IMG/VR virus record: IMGVR_UViG_3300042549_004084
Location: 1-24,123 of that record
Direction: 5' to 3' (one strand)
Length of the DNA: 24,123 nucleotides
DNA from: a virus
In this document: positions 5,147-12,561 of the stretch, one piece after another
Numbering within the stretch: the first letter of the stretch is position 1
Layout: the number at the start of each line of letters is the position of its first letter
Position numbers and translations under genes: made by a program
Notes under the pieces: model-generated
The model's input: the letters and a program-made list of their open reading frames with translations, nothing else
Told to the model about the DNA's origin: nothing
The model's database searches: none

Positions 5147-7696
5147 ATGACGGACACAAAAACAACAGGGCAGAGGGACCCCATTTCCCTTGAGACAGCG
5201 GAGCGCATGCTCTCCTATGTCCGTGGCGTTGATGACCGCGAGACCTGGGTGAAGATGGCCTTCATCCTCAAAGAAGAATTCGGCGAGCCCGCCTTCGAGG
5301 CCTGGGACGCGTGGAGCCAGCAGGGCGCCAACTACAAACCCATCGACGCCCGCGACGTCTGGAAATCGTGCAAGCCAGGCGGCAGCTCCAAACGCGCCAC
5401 CATTGGCACCCTGGTCGCCCTGGCCAAAGAGGGCGGCTTCAAATCCAACGCCCAAGACCGCAAGCCCGTTGACCCTGAGGAGCGCCAGCGCCGCATCGCA
5501 GAGCGCGAGGCCCGCATGGCAGCCGAGGAGGCCCAGGCCAAAATCGACCGCGACGCCGCAGCCACCCGCGCCGCCGAGATGTGGGCACGGGCCACCATGG
5601 TCACCGGCCACCCTTATTCCCAACGCAAGCTGATCGAGCCCGAGGGCGCGCGCATGCTGGGCGACGAGCTGCTCATCCCGCTGCGCCACGGCCCCGGCGC
5701 GCTGGTTGGCCTCCAACGCATCAAGCCCGACGGAACCAAGCTGTTCCTCAAGGGCACGCCCTCTGGCGGCGCTTACACCGTGCTGGGCAAGCCCGACAAG
5801 CAGGGCACGATCGTGATCGCAGAGGGCTGGGCCACAGCCTGCTCCATTCGGCAGGCCACCGAGCACTGCGTGGTGGTCGCCTTCAACTCCGGCAACCTCA
5901 TGCCGGTCGCCCGCAAGATCCGCGCGGCCATGCCCGAGGCCCGCATGATCATTGCGGCCGACGACGACTTCCAGACCAAAGGCAACCCCGGCATCGCCGA
6001 CGCCCGCAAGACAGCCATCGAGGTCAACGCGCTGCTGGCCATCCCGGTTTGGAGTCTGACAACTCGCGGCACCGGTACCGACTTCAACGACCTGCACCTA
6101 GCCGATGGTCTGGCTGCCGTCGAGGACTGCATCATGAAGGCCGACCCACCGGTCGAGCCCACGCCTGAGCCTCCACAGCCGCCCGAGCCAACGCCGGACC
6201 CCACGGACGACGCACCGCCTTGGGACGAGCACGCCGGCGACGGGTCACCGGACGACATTCCGCCGGATGATTTCGCCGATCAAACGCCACCGGACTCCGA
6301 CGATGAGCGGATGATCTTCTCCAGCTCACCCATGAAAACCGCCAGCCTGTTCCACAGCACACTGCCCGAGAAAGGCCGCATCCTGCACTGGCGCGGCGAG
6401 TTCTACAGCTGGGACGCCACGCGCTACGTCACCCGGGACCGGGTCTACATCGACCAGCGCCTCTACCATTTCATGGCCGGGTGCCAGACCCTGAAAATAA
6501 ATCCCAAGACCGGCGCGTCCGAGACGGTGGCCTTCAACCCAAAGTCCTCCACGGTCAACGATGTGGCCCACGCACTGCGCGCAGTCTGCTACGCCGACCT
6601 GCCCGAGCCGCAGGTCTGGATCGACGACGAGCCCGGCGACGTCCCGGCCCATGAGATCGTGGCCTTCAAAAACGGCTTTCTCCACCACCCCAGCCGGGCG
6701 CTCTTACCCTCCACGGACCGCCTGTTTTGCACCTCGGCCCTTGACTTCGACTTCACCCCCGAGGCCCCGCCACCCACCGAGTGGCTCAAATTCCTGCACA
6801 GCCTCTGGCCCAACGACCCCGAGTCGATCACCACACTGGCCGAGATGTTTGGCTACCTGCTGACCGACGACACCAGCCAGCAAAAGATGTTCATGCTGAT
6901 CGGCCCGCCTCGCTGCGGCAAGGGCACGATCTTGCGAATACTTGAGGCCTTGGTGGGGTACGCCAATAGGGTAAGCCCCAGCCTCGCGTCCCTTGGCACG
7001 CAGTTCGGCCTGCAGCCCCTGATCGGCAAGCGCCTGGCCATGATCTCCGACGCTCGCCTCTCCGGTCGCGCAGACCAGCAGCCCATCGTGGAAAACCTGC
7101 TGCGCATCTCCGGCGAGGACACCATCACCATTGACCGCAAGAACATGACCGCATGGTCCGGCAAGATGGCCATCCGTTTCGTGCTTGCCTCCAACGAGCT
7201 GCCCGCCTTCTCGGACGCCTCGGCTGCGCTGGCCAACCGCTTTTTGCCCTTCAAGTTCAGCACCAGCTTCTTGGGCAAAGAGGACCACAGCCTGACCGCC
7301 CGCCTGCTCAAAGATCTGCCCGGCATCGTGATCTGGGCCCTCGACGGACTTGGCCGCTTGAACCAGCGCGGCTACTTCCAACGCCCCACCTCAGCCGACG
7401 AGCTGGCTGCCGACCTGGTCGATCAGACCAGCCCGATCCGGGCCTTTGTGCAGGAGCACTGCGTCATCGGGGAGCACGCGCAGGCCGACCGCGACGAGCT
7501 TTTCAAGGCCTGGAAGGGCTGGTGCGAGTCCCAAGGCCGGGACCATGCGGGCACCAAAGTATCGTTTGGACGCCAGCTTTCAGCCGCTTTCCCGGGCATC
7601 AAACGCAGTCAGCCGCGTGAGACTGGCACACGATTGAATTTGTATTCTGGCGTTCGTTTGCGTGCTTCATGGGAAGATGGGGATGGCCCGTTGTGA
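5147..7696 (+). CDS. P4-alpha/D5-type primase-helicase
   Basis: The 849-residue protein is a multidomain replication enzyme. The N-terminus (about 12-97) resembles the PriCT-2 domain. A TOPRIM-type primase domain follows (about 165-330), with IVIAEGWAT (Glu226) and the AADDD acidic cluster (271-274). A Pro/Asp/Glu-rich linker (about 333-385) leads to a D5_N-type region (about 400-570) and an SF3 helicase with Walker A GPPRCGKGT (586-594), ASNELP (681-686) and a NRF arginine finger (697-699). It would make primers and unwind DNA at the origin. In P4 the homologous alpha protein also binds the origin iterons, and here an iteron cluster begins right after the stop codon. The ATG at 5147 has only a weak ribosome site (CAGGC), which may make expression depend on the structured leader. 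Confidence 0.93.
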   Translation: MTDTKTTGQRDPISLETAERMLSYVRGVDDRETWVKMAFILKEEFGEPAFEAWDAWSQQGANYKPIDARDVWKSCKPGGSSKRATIGTLVALAKEGGFKSNAQDRKPVDPEERQRRIAEREARMAAEEAQAKIDRDAAATRAAEMWARATMVTGHPYSQRKLIEPEGARMLGDELLIPLRHGPGALVGLQRIKPDGTKLFLKGTPSGGAYTVLGKPDKQGTIVIAEGWATACSIRQATEHCVVVAFNSGNLMPVARKIRAAMPEARMIIAADDDFQTKGNPGIADARKTAIEVNALLAIPVWSLTTRGTGTDFNDLHLADGLAAVEDCIMKADPPVEPTPEPPQPPEPTPDPTDDAPPWDEHAGDGSPDDIPPDDFADQTPPDSDDERMIFSSSPMKTASLFHSTLPEKGRILHWRGEFYSWDATRYVTRDRVYIDQRLYHFMAGCQTLKINPKTGASETVAFNPKSSTVNDVAHALRAVCYADLPEPQVWIDDEPGDVPAHEIVAFKNGFLHHPSRALLPSTDRLFCTSALDFDFTPEAPPPTEWLKFLHSLWPNDPESITTLAEMFGYLLTDDTSQQKMFMLIGPPRCGKGTILRILEALVGYANRVSPSLASLGTQFGLQPLIGKRLAMISDARLSGRADQQPIVENLLRISGEDTITIDRKNMTAWSGKMAIRFVLASNELPAFSDASAALANRFLPFKFSTSFLGKEDHSLTARLLKDLPGIVIWALDGLGRLNQRGYFQRPTSADELAADLVDQTSPIRAFVQEHCVIGEHAQADRDELFKAWKGWCESQGRDHAGTKVSFGRQLSAAFPGIKRSQPRETGTRLNLYSGVRLRASWEDGDGPL

Positions 7697-7893
7697 TGGC
7701 ACAGAATAAAACCTGTGCCGGCACGGGTTTGGCACGGGATCGAAATGGGCTGAAAACCCTTGTATTTCCTCACTTATTTCTATTGGCACAACATGGCACA
7801 GGTAAATAGACATGTATGTATATGCACACACACACACAAGAAGAACTGGCTGTAATGTGTTTTTCACGTGTGCCATCTGTGCCAGTTGTGCCA
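7697..7893. repeat. TGTGCCA iteron cluster with AT-rich core, probable replication origin
   Basis: Six exact copies of TGTGCCA or its complement TGGCACA occur in under 200 bases: 7697, 7784 and 7794 (TGGCACA; the last two ten bases apart) and 7869, 7878 and 7887 (TGTGCCA, exactly nine bases apart). Near copies at 7714 (TGTGCCG), 7719 (CGGCACG) and 7730 (TGGCACG) include a GTGCCGGCAC palindrome. Left copies mostly point one way and right copies the other. Between them lies an AT-rich stretch (7741-7860) with a (CA)7 tract at 7825-7838. Iterons flanking an AT-rich segment next to a primase-helicase gene match P4-type and plasmid iteron origins. Function is inference. Confidence 0.65.
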
Positions 7894-7947
7894 GCTCGTT
7901 CGTCCCATCAATTGCGAAAATCACACAACCGGAGTAATATTCTCATC

Positions 7948-9279
7948 ATGCAACCCTTACCCCCTTCCATCGGCGTCTATTCCATCCGGCCAATCGCTGG
8001 CCTGCAGCCGTATGAGAAAAACGCGCGTACGCATTCTGCGGCTCAGGTCGAGCAGCTGTGCCGGTCTATCCGCGAGTATGGGTTTACGAACCCGCTGCTG
8101 ATCGACGACCAGTCTCGCATCATTGCCGGTCATGGAAGGCTTCAGGCGGCTCTTGCGCTGCGAATGACCGAGGTTCCTTGCATCATCCTGTCTGGGTTGT
8201 CTGAGGCTCAAAGACGGGCCCTTATCCTGGCCGACAACAAGATCGCGCTCAACTCCGGCTGGGACGTGAAGCTGCTGGCCGAGGAACTGGCCGACCTCAA
8301 AACCGAGGGCTACGACCTGACCCTGACCGGCTTCTCGCTCGAGGAGATCGACGCGCTCACGCCTGTGCTGGTGCCCGAGAACGATCCCGACGATGCGCCC
8401 GACCTGCCAGCCGAACCCAAAACTAAACCCGGCGACGTGTACATCCTCGGGCCGCATCGCCTGGTCTGTGGCGATTCCACCTCGATCGACAACCTTGACC
8501 GCCTCATGCGTGGTGAGCTGGCCGACATGTGCTGGACCGATCCACCATACAACGTGGCCTACGAGACCAACGCTGGAAAAATCGCCAACGACGACCTGAG
8601 TGACAAGGAGTTCCGCGACTTCCTGTCCGGCGCCTACGCCTGCGCTTATGCTGCGCTCAAGCCTGGCGGCGCGATCTACGTGGCCCATGCCGACACCGAA
8701 GGCCTGAACTTCCGCGCGACTTTCACTGCTGCAGGCTTCAAGCTGTCCGGTTGCCTTGTCTGGCGCAAAGATTCGATGGTTCTTGGCCGCTCGGACTATC
8801 AGTGGCAGCACGAGCCAATTTTGTACGGCTGGAAACCTGGCAGCGCTCACCGCTGGTACGGCGGCCGCAAGCTGACGACCATGATTGACCTGAACCAGGA
8901 CGCGATGCCGTTTACCCGGCGCTCTGATGGCCGTTACGAGATCCGCATCGGCGATTCTGTGATGATCATCGACGGCACGGCCACGATCGAGGAGGTCATT
9001 CCTTCTGTCATCCGGGAGTCCAAGCCCAGGCGCTCGGATGGCCATCCGACGATGAAGCCCGTAGCTCTGATCGAGCGCATGCTGCGCAACAACGCGCGCC
9101 CCGGCGATATCGTTCTCGACCTGTTCGGCGGCTCTGGCTCCACCCTGATCGCTGCTGAACGGCTCGGCATGTGCGCCCGGTTGTCTGAGTTGGATCCAGG
9201 CTACTGCGACGTCATTGTGGCGCGCTACGAGGCCTACACCGGCCGCAAGGCTGTACTGGAGGTGCGTGATGCCTGCTGA
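7948..9279 (+). CDS. ParB-domain-containing DNA methyltransferase (N6-adenine or N4-cytosine)
   Basis: The chosen start is the ATG at 7948 (443 aa); the frame runs upstream to 7816 through the iteron region, without conservation. The N-terminal ParB/sulfiredoxin-like domain (about 10-105) shows PYEKNARTHS, IREYGFTNPLLID and IIAGHGRLQAA. The methyltransferase follows: DPPYN (198-202) is catalytic motif IV, and DLFGGSGST (391-399) is the SAM-binding motif I near the C-terminus, an order typical of beta-class amino-methyltransferases. An insert (about 322-362) precedes the GHPTMKPVAL motif. No restriction enzyme accompanies it, so it probably protects phage DNA or marks the adjacent origin. The ribosome site GGAG is 13 bases upstream, rather far. 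The next gene overlaps its end. Confidence 0.92.
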   Translation: MQPLPPSIGVYSIRPIAGLQPYEKNARTHSAAQVEQLCRSIREYGFTNPLLIDDQSRIIAGHGRLQAALALRMTEVPCIILSGLSEAQRRALILADNKIALNSGWDVKLLAEELADLKTEGYDLTLTGFSLEEIDALTPVLVPENDPDDAPDLPAEPKTKPGDVYILGPHRLVCGDSTSIDNLDRLMRGELADMCWTDPPYNVAYETNAGKIANDDLSDKEFRDFLSGAYACAYAALKPGGAIYVAHADTEGLNFRATFTAAGFKLSGCLVWRKDSMVLGRSDYQWQHEPILYGWKPGSAHRWYGGRKLTTMIDLNQDAMPFTRRSDGRYEIRIGDSVMIIDGTATIEEVIPSVIRESKPRRSDGHPTMKPVALIERMLRNNARPGDIVLDLFGGSGSTLIAAERLGMCARLSELDPGYCDVIVARYEAYTGRKAVLEVRDAC

Positions 9280-9763
9280 AATTCGAAATATTAAAAAGAA
9301 AACTGCTGCTCGCAAGGGTCCAGGCGGCCCGCGCGCCAACTCTGGCGGTGCTCGCGCGGGTGCTGGTCGGCCTAGTCTTGCGCCGTCCGACTCCGATCGC
9401 AAGCAGGTCGAGGCTATGTCTGGCTATGGCGTTCCGATCGAGCAGATCGCTGCCGTGACGATGGGCGGCATTGGCCTGGAGGCGCTGTACAACCATTTTC
9501 GTGAGGAGCTGGTCGCAGGCAAGGCCAAGATCAACGCCAAGGTGGGCCAAACCCTGGCGCAGAAGGCGCTGTCTGGCGACACGGCCGCGATGATCTGGTG
9601 GTCGAAGTCGCGCATGGGGTTCCGCGAAAAAGTCGAGCTGGAGCACACCGGCAAAGACGGCGGCGCGATCACTATGGCTGGCGTTGACCTCAAGGGCCTC
9701 AACGACACCGAGCTGGCGCAGATGCAGGCGCTGTTGCAGAAAGCCAACAACAAAGACGAATGA
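9269..9763 (+). CDS. Terminase small-subunit-like HTH protein
   Basis: The ATG at 9269 has GGAGGT at 9258-9263 and overlaps the methyltransferase gene by 11 bases. The 164-residue protein has a basic Gly-rich N-terminus (GGPRANSGGARAGAGRP, about residues 20-36), as in many phage small terminase and DNA-binding proteins. An HTH-like region follows (VEAMSGYGVPIEQIAAVTM), then EALYNHFREEL and AQKALSGDTAAMIWWSKSRMGFREK, a pattern seen in terminase-small-like proteins. It likely recognises phage DNA for packaging, with TerL 770 bases downstream. The terminase assignment is from sequence pattern and position, not from a diagnostic motif. Confidence 0.68.
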   Translation: MPAEIRNIKKKTAARKGPGGPRANSGGARAGAGRPSLAPSDSDRKQVEAMSGYGVPIEQIAAVTMGGIGLEALYNHFREELVAGKAKINAKVGQTLAQKALSGDTAAMIWWSKSRMGFREKVELEHTGKDGGAITMAGVDLKGLNDTELAQMQALLQKANNKDE

Positions 9764-10044
9764 ACATCATGAACAAACCCACCCTCCCTAAGTCCCCCCT
9801 GCCAGCCCTGCTGGACCACGACGGCCGCTTTCAGGCGCTCTACCCCGAGGACCTGGTGCGCCAGCACGGCGAGGACATGCTGGCCTTTGAGCGCGCCCGC
9901 ATTTTGGCGCTGCTCGACACATTCGCTGGCCAGTGCCAGGCTCAAGCTATGGCGATGAGCGAGACGGGCCACGCAAACACGACGGTTGTTGCCGTTCAAA
10001 TTGACGCGGTGCGTTTGCTGCAGGAAGCGATCAACGCAAGATAG
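9760..10044 (+). CDS. Hypothetical protein (94 aa), coupled to the small terminase-like gene
   Basis: The start ATG at 9760 overlaps the previous stop as ATGA; a second ATG at 9769 is also possible. The 94-residue product has a Pro-rich start (KPTLPKSPLPALLDHDG), a central acidic helix (EDMLAFERARILALLDTFAG) and a final helix. No family is recognised. It ends a short coupled set with the methyltransferase and small-terminase-like genes, before a promoter region. Confidence 0.7.
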   Translation: MNIMNKPTLPKSPLPALLDHDGRFQALYPEDLVRQHGEDMLAFERARILALLDTFAGQCQAQAMAMSETGHANTTVVAVQIDAVRLLQEAINAR

Positions 10045-10053
10045 TGCGCGATC

Positions 10054-10068
10054 TAGGGTTTGTCCCTA
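10054..10068. repeat. Perfect hairpin TAGGG-TTTGT-CCCTA
   Basis: This is a 5-bp inverted repeat with a 5-base loop, ten bases after the stop of the 9760-10044 gene and followed by an A-rich tract, not a T-run. It does not fit an intrinsic terminator on the plus strand. It may stabilise the 3' end of the upstream transcript or be a protein site. Confidence 0.4.
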
Positions 10069-10088
10069 CAAAAAAATTAAAAAAGACA

Positions 10089-10116
10089 TTTACACCCGCT
10101 AAAATGGGTGCATAAT
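10089..10116 (+). promoter_or_regulatory. Promoter TTTACA-N16-CATAAT with internal inverted repeat
   Basis: TTTACA (10089-10094) and CATAAT (10111-10116) are separated by 16 bp. An A-rich upstream segment (10070-10086) could serve as an UP element. CACCC (10093-10097) and GGGTG (10106-10110) form an inverted repeat that fills the spacer, so a bound repressor would occlude RNA polymerase. The KorA-like regulator encoded two genes downstream is a natural candidate ligand (inference). Confidence 0.65.
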
Positions 10117-10165
10117 AGAGCCCATGGACAGGCACAGGGCAGGTCCTAAACCAAGGGAAAAAATC

Positions 10166-10309
10166 ATGGCAACAACATTCACTTACGAAGCAGTCACGCT
10201 GAACGGAGTCAAAGGCTGGATCGCAACTCGTCGCATTGATGGCGTGCATGCGGGCAAGCTTTTTGGCAAAACCAAAAAAGCTGCCCGCGAGGCTTTCGAT
10301 CAGGAATAA
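10166..10309 (+). CDS. Small hypothetical protein (47 aa)
   Basis: The ATG at 10166 follows AAGGG at eight-base spacing. An in-frame ATG at 10124 lies only about one base from the predicted transcription start and is less likely. The 47-residue product begins MATTFTYEAVTLNGVKGWIATRR and ends in a basic helix (KLFGKTKKAAREAFDQE). The N-terminal half looks like beta strands, as in a tiny DNA-binding fold resembling the integrase-type AP2 three-strand sheet, but this is only a structural guess. It is cotranscribed with the KorA-like gene four bases downstream. Confidence 0.65.
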   Translation: MATTFTYEAVTLNGVKGWIATRRIDGVHAGKLFGKTKKAAREAFDQE

Positions 10310-10313
10310 GGGT

Positions 10314-10517
10314 TTGACCGATGCCCAATTCAAGGCCCTGGCGCAGCTCCTACGCTTGCGCCAAGGCTCAACCCGCGAGGCCGTGCGCCAGCACCTGGTG
10401 CAAGGCCTGCGCGTGCCCGATGCAGCTCGGGCGACCGGTGTCGATTACCAGCTGGCCCTGAAAGCGGTTTACAGGGTCAAGGCAGGCTTGGCTTTGATCA
10501 AAAAAATTGCGGACTGA
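10314..10517 (+). CDS. KorA/TrfB-like DNA-binding repressor
   Basis: The best start is TTG at 10314, with AGGA eight bases upstream overlapping the previous gene's end; a longer frame to 10236 is not supported. The 67-residue protein aligns by eye with plasmid RK2 KorA/TrfB: LTDAQFKALAQLL (RK2 LTESQFQEAI), then a HTH of the form VPDAARATGVDYQLALKAVYRV (RK2 FATSLGLTRGAVSQAVHRV). KorA binds short palindromes to repress plasmid genes. Here the gene lies between one promoter with an inverted repeat in its spacer and a second promoter overlapping a TTTGATCAAA palindrome, directly before TerL. A role in timing the late operon is inferred. Confidence 0.7.
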   Translation: MTDAQFKALAQLLRLRQGSTREAVRQHLVQGLRVPDAARATGVDYQLALKAVYRVKAGLALIKKIAD

Positions 10518-10523
10518 TACCAT
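10493..10523 (+). promoter_or_regulatory. Late promoter TTGATC-N18-TACCAT (extended -10) with TTTGATCAAA palindrome
   Basis: TTGATC (10494-10499) and TACCAT (10518-10523) are 18 bp apart, with TG at 10515-10516 making an extended -10. The -35 lies inside a perfect 10-bp palindrome TTTGATCAAA (10493-10502), a likely operator. The predicted start is 10529-10531, at the terminase ATG. It lies over the 3' end of the KorA-like gene. Confidence 0.55.
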
Positions 10524-10530
10524 TGGGGGG

Positions 10531-12108
10531 ATGACCCAGCCCATCTCCCCCGCCGTCATGCTGGACATGATCTCTAAGGAGCAGGCCCGCCGCAGAGCGG
10601 GCGCTTCGCTCTACGAGTTCGTCAAGCAGGCCTGGCACGTCATGGAGCCGGGCGTGCCCTTCGTGCCGAGCTGGCACATCGAAGAGATCTGCGAGCACTT
10701 GGAGGCCGTGAGCAGCGGCGAAATTCAGCGGCTGCTGATCAACATCCCGCCCCGGCACTCCAAGTCGACCATCGTCTCCGTGGCCTGGTGCGCCTGGGAG
10801 TGGATCACCCAGCCCCAGCAGAAGTTCTTAGCCGCGTCTTACTCCGGCTCGCTGTCCATCCGTGACAACCTAAAGGCCCGACGCCTCATCCAGTCGCCTT
10901 GGTACCAAGAACGCTGGGGGCACATGTTCGAGCTCGCTGGTGACCAAAACGCTAAGCAGCGATTCGAGAACAACAAGACCGGCTACCGGCTGGCCACCTC
11001 GGTCGGCGGCACGGCCACGGGTGAGGGCGGCTCGCGCCTGATCTTGGATGACCCCCACGGCGCGCAGGACGCGCAGTCCGAAACCATGCGGCAGACCGCC
11101 CTGGACTGGTTCGACGTGGTCTGGTCCACGCGTTTGAACAACCCAAAGACCGGCGCAATGGTGACGGTCATGCAGCGTCTGCACGAGAAGGACATCAGCG
11201 GCCACATCCTTGAGGACATCGGCGGCTGGGAGCACGTCTGCATCCCGGCCGAGTGGGACGGCAAGAAGCGGCGCACAGTCCTTGGCCCCTACGATCCCCG
11301 CACGGTCAAGGGCGAGCTGATCTGCCCCGAGCGTTTTGGCCCCGAGGAGATCACCAAGCTCAAGCAGCTGCTGGGCACCTACGGATCGTCCGGCCAGCTC
11401 CAGCAGGACCCCTCGCCGTCAAAGGGCGGCATTTTGGACACCGACCACTTCCAGCTCTGGCCGCACACGCAGCGCCTGCCGCAGTTTGAGTACGTGCTTC
11501 AGTCCTACGACACCGCGTTCTCCGAGCGCACCACGGGCGACCCCACCGCCTGCACCGTTTGGGGCGTGTTCACGCACAAAGGCATCCATCAGGGGATGCT
11601 GCTGGACGCTTGGGACGAGCCGCTCGGGTACCCGGACCTGCGCAAAAAGGTGATCGAGGATTGGACCTCGATGTACGGTGCCGACCCCGGACCCAAGGCT
11701 GGGATGCCGACCAAGGGCAGGCGTCCGGACCGGGTTTTGGTCGAGGCCAAGGCCAGCGGGCAGTCGTTGCTGCAGGACCTGCGGCTGGCCAAGGTCCCTG
11801 CCGTTGGCTACAATCCCGGAAACGCGGACAAGGTGTCAAGGGCGCACCAGGCCGCACCAACGCTGGAGCTGGGGTTGATTTGGATTCCCGAGTCCAACAA
11901 GAACCCTGGCCAACCGGTCAGTTGGGCGCAGTCTTTTCTGAAGCAGATCGCCAAGTTTCCTGTCGCAGAGCACGATGACTACGTGGACACGTTCACCCAG
12001 GCGGTCATTTTTCTGAAGAACGACGGCTGGTTCGAGTTGCCGCAAGCGCGGGACGTGGACGAGCACAGACTTGCAAGCAAGGAGAAGGTGAACCCTTATG
12101 CCGCCTAA
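10531..12108 (+). CDS. Terminase large subunit (TerL)
   Basis: The ATG at 10531 gives 525 residues; a TTG at 10507 and an ATG at 10558 are alternatives, and the only ribosome-like sequence is GGGGGG immediately before the ATG. The ATPase domain has Walker A IPPRHSKST (72-80) and the Walker B-like LILDDPHG with Asp173-Asp174. The RNase H-like nuclease has QSYDTAF (Asp327), VEAKASGQ (Glu405) and HDDYVDTFTQA (Asp482/483, Asp486). The PPRHSKS form with this C-terminus is common in phage terminases. It translocates DNA into the prohead and cuts concatemers, acting with the portal (15979-18477). Confidence 0.95.
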   Translation: MTQPISPAVMLDMISKEQARRRAGASLYEFVKQAWHVMEPGVPFVPSWHIEEICEHLEAVSSGEIQRLLINIPPRHSKSTIVSVAWCAWEWITQPQQKFLAASYSGSLSIRDNLKARRLIQSPWYQERWGHMFELAGDQNAKQRFENNKTGYRLATSVGGTATGEGGSRLILDDPHGAQDAQSETMRQTALDWFDVVWSTRLNNPKTGAMVTVMQRLHEKDISGHILEDIGGWEHVCIPAEWDGKKRRTVLGPYDPRTVKGELICPERFGPEEITKLKQLLGTYGSSGQLQQDPSPSKGGILDTDHFQLWPHTQRLPQFEYVLQSYDTAFSERTTGDPTACTVWGVFTHKGIHQGMLLDAWDEPLGYPDLRKKVIEDWTSMYGADPGPKAGMPTKGRRPDRVLVEAKASGQSLLQDLRLAKVPAVGYNPGNADKVSRAHQAAPTLELGLIWIPESNKNPGQPVSWAQSFLKQIAKFPVAEHDDYVDTFTQAVIFLKNDGWFELPQARDVDEHRLASKEKVNPYAA

Positions 12109-12268
12109 AGCCAAACCGATCTGGGAAAAGTCCCGGCCCAAAGACCTGGGCAAGCCCAAGGCCCTTTCACCAGCGGCCAAGACCAGTGCCAAACGCATGG
12201 CCGAGAACGCTGGGCGTCCTTACCCCAACATGGTCGACAACATGCGCGCGGCAAGGAAGTCAAAATGA
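12098..12268 (+). CDS. Small basic protein overlapping the terL end (56 aa)
   Basis: The ATG at 12098 lies inside the last codons of terL and follows GGAGAAGG (12081-12088). The stop overlaps the next start as ATGA. The 56-residue product is Lys/Pro-rich (MPPKAKPIWEKSRPKDLG, with AENAGRPYPNMVDNMRAARKSK-type ending). Short proteins with the phrase AGRPYPNMVDN occur next to terminase genes in related phages (from memory). Function is unknown; a DNA- or capsid-associated basic peptide is plausible. Confidence 0.72.
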   Translation: MPPKAKPIWEKSRPKDLGKPKALSPAAKTSAKRMAENAGRPYPNMVDNMRAARKSK

Positions 12269-12540
12269 CCAAGCCAGTCAAGAAGTCCGACATGGACTGC
12301 AACAAACCCAAGCGCACGCCGGACCACCCCAAGAAGTCGCACGTGGTCAAGGCCTGCTTTGACGGCACCGAGAAGGTGATCCGCTTTGGCGAGCAGGGTG
12401 CCAAAACAGCGGGCAAGCCCAAGGCTGGCGAGTCAGCGGCCACGACCGCCAAGCGCGACTCATTTAAGGCGCGTCACGCCAAGAACATCGCCAAGGGGCC
12501 GTCGAGCGCGGCCTTTTGGAGTGACCGTGTAAAGTGGTGA
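12265..12540 (+). CDS. Small basic head-associated protein (91 aa)
   Basis: This 91-residue, Lys-rich protein starts by ATGA overlap with the 56-aa gene. It has the conserved-looking segments KRTPDHPKKSHVVKAC, EKVIRFGEQGAKTAG and SFKARHAKNIAKGPSSAAFW. This FGxQG...FKARHxxNIAKG...AAYWxxxVKW pattern is recurrent in podovirus-like genomes near terminase and portal genes. The role has not been defined; high charge and location suggest it is packaged with or binds DNA. The family is recognised by pattern, without a named function. Confidence 0.78.
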   Translation: MTKPVKKSDMDCNKPKRTPDHPKKSHVVKACFDGTEKVIRFGEQGAKTAGKPKAGESAATTAKRDSFKARHAKNIAKGPSSAAFWSDRVKW

Positions 12541-12561
12541 ATCTGCAAAAAAGGAAAGAAC

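Noticed and set aside
5075-6097. Antisense 340-codon open frame opposite the primase
   Set aside because: The translation is Gly/Ala/Val-rich shadow sequence; the plus-strand primase domains fully explain the region.
7825-7838. (CA)7 microsatellite as a phase-variation switch
   Set aside because: It lies upstream of the best methyltransferase start and dinucleotide slippage would not alter the chosen frame. It is better explained as part of the AT-rich origin region, though a start at 7816 would place it in the gene.
7697-7893. CRISPR array
   Set aside because: Repeats are only seven bases, in both orientations, and nine to ten bases apart; no long repeats or spacers are present anywhere in the window.
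7957-9402. Long antisense open frame (481 codons) on the minus strand
   Set aside because: It mirrors the methyltransferase gene in a GC-rich region, with low-complexity Gly/Ala/Arg translation and no ribosome site or domain.
10054-10086. Intrinsic terminator after the 9760-10044 gene
   Set aside because: The TAGGG/CCCTA hairpin is followed by A residues, not T residues, on the plus strand.
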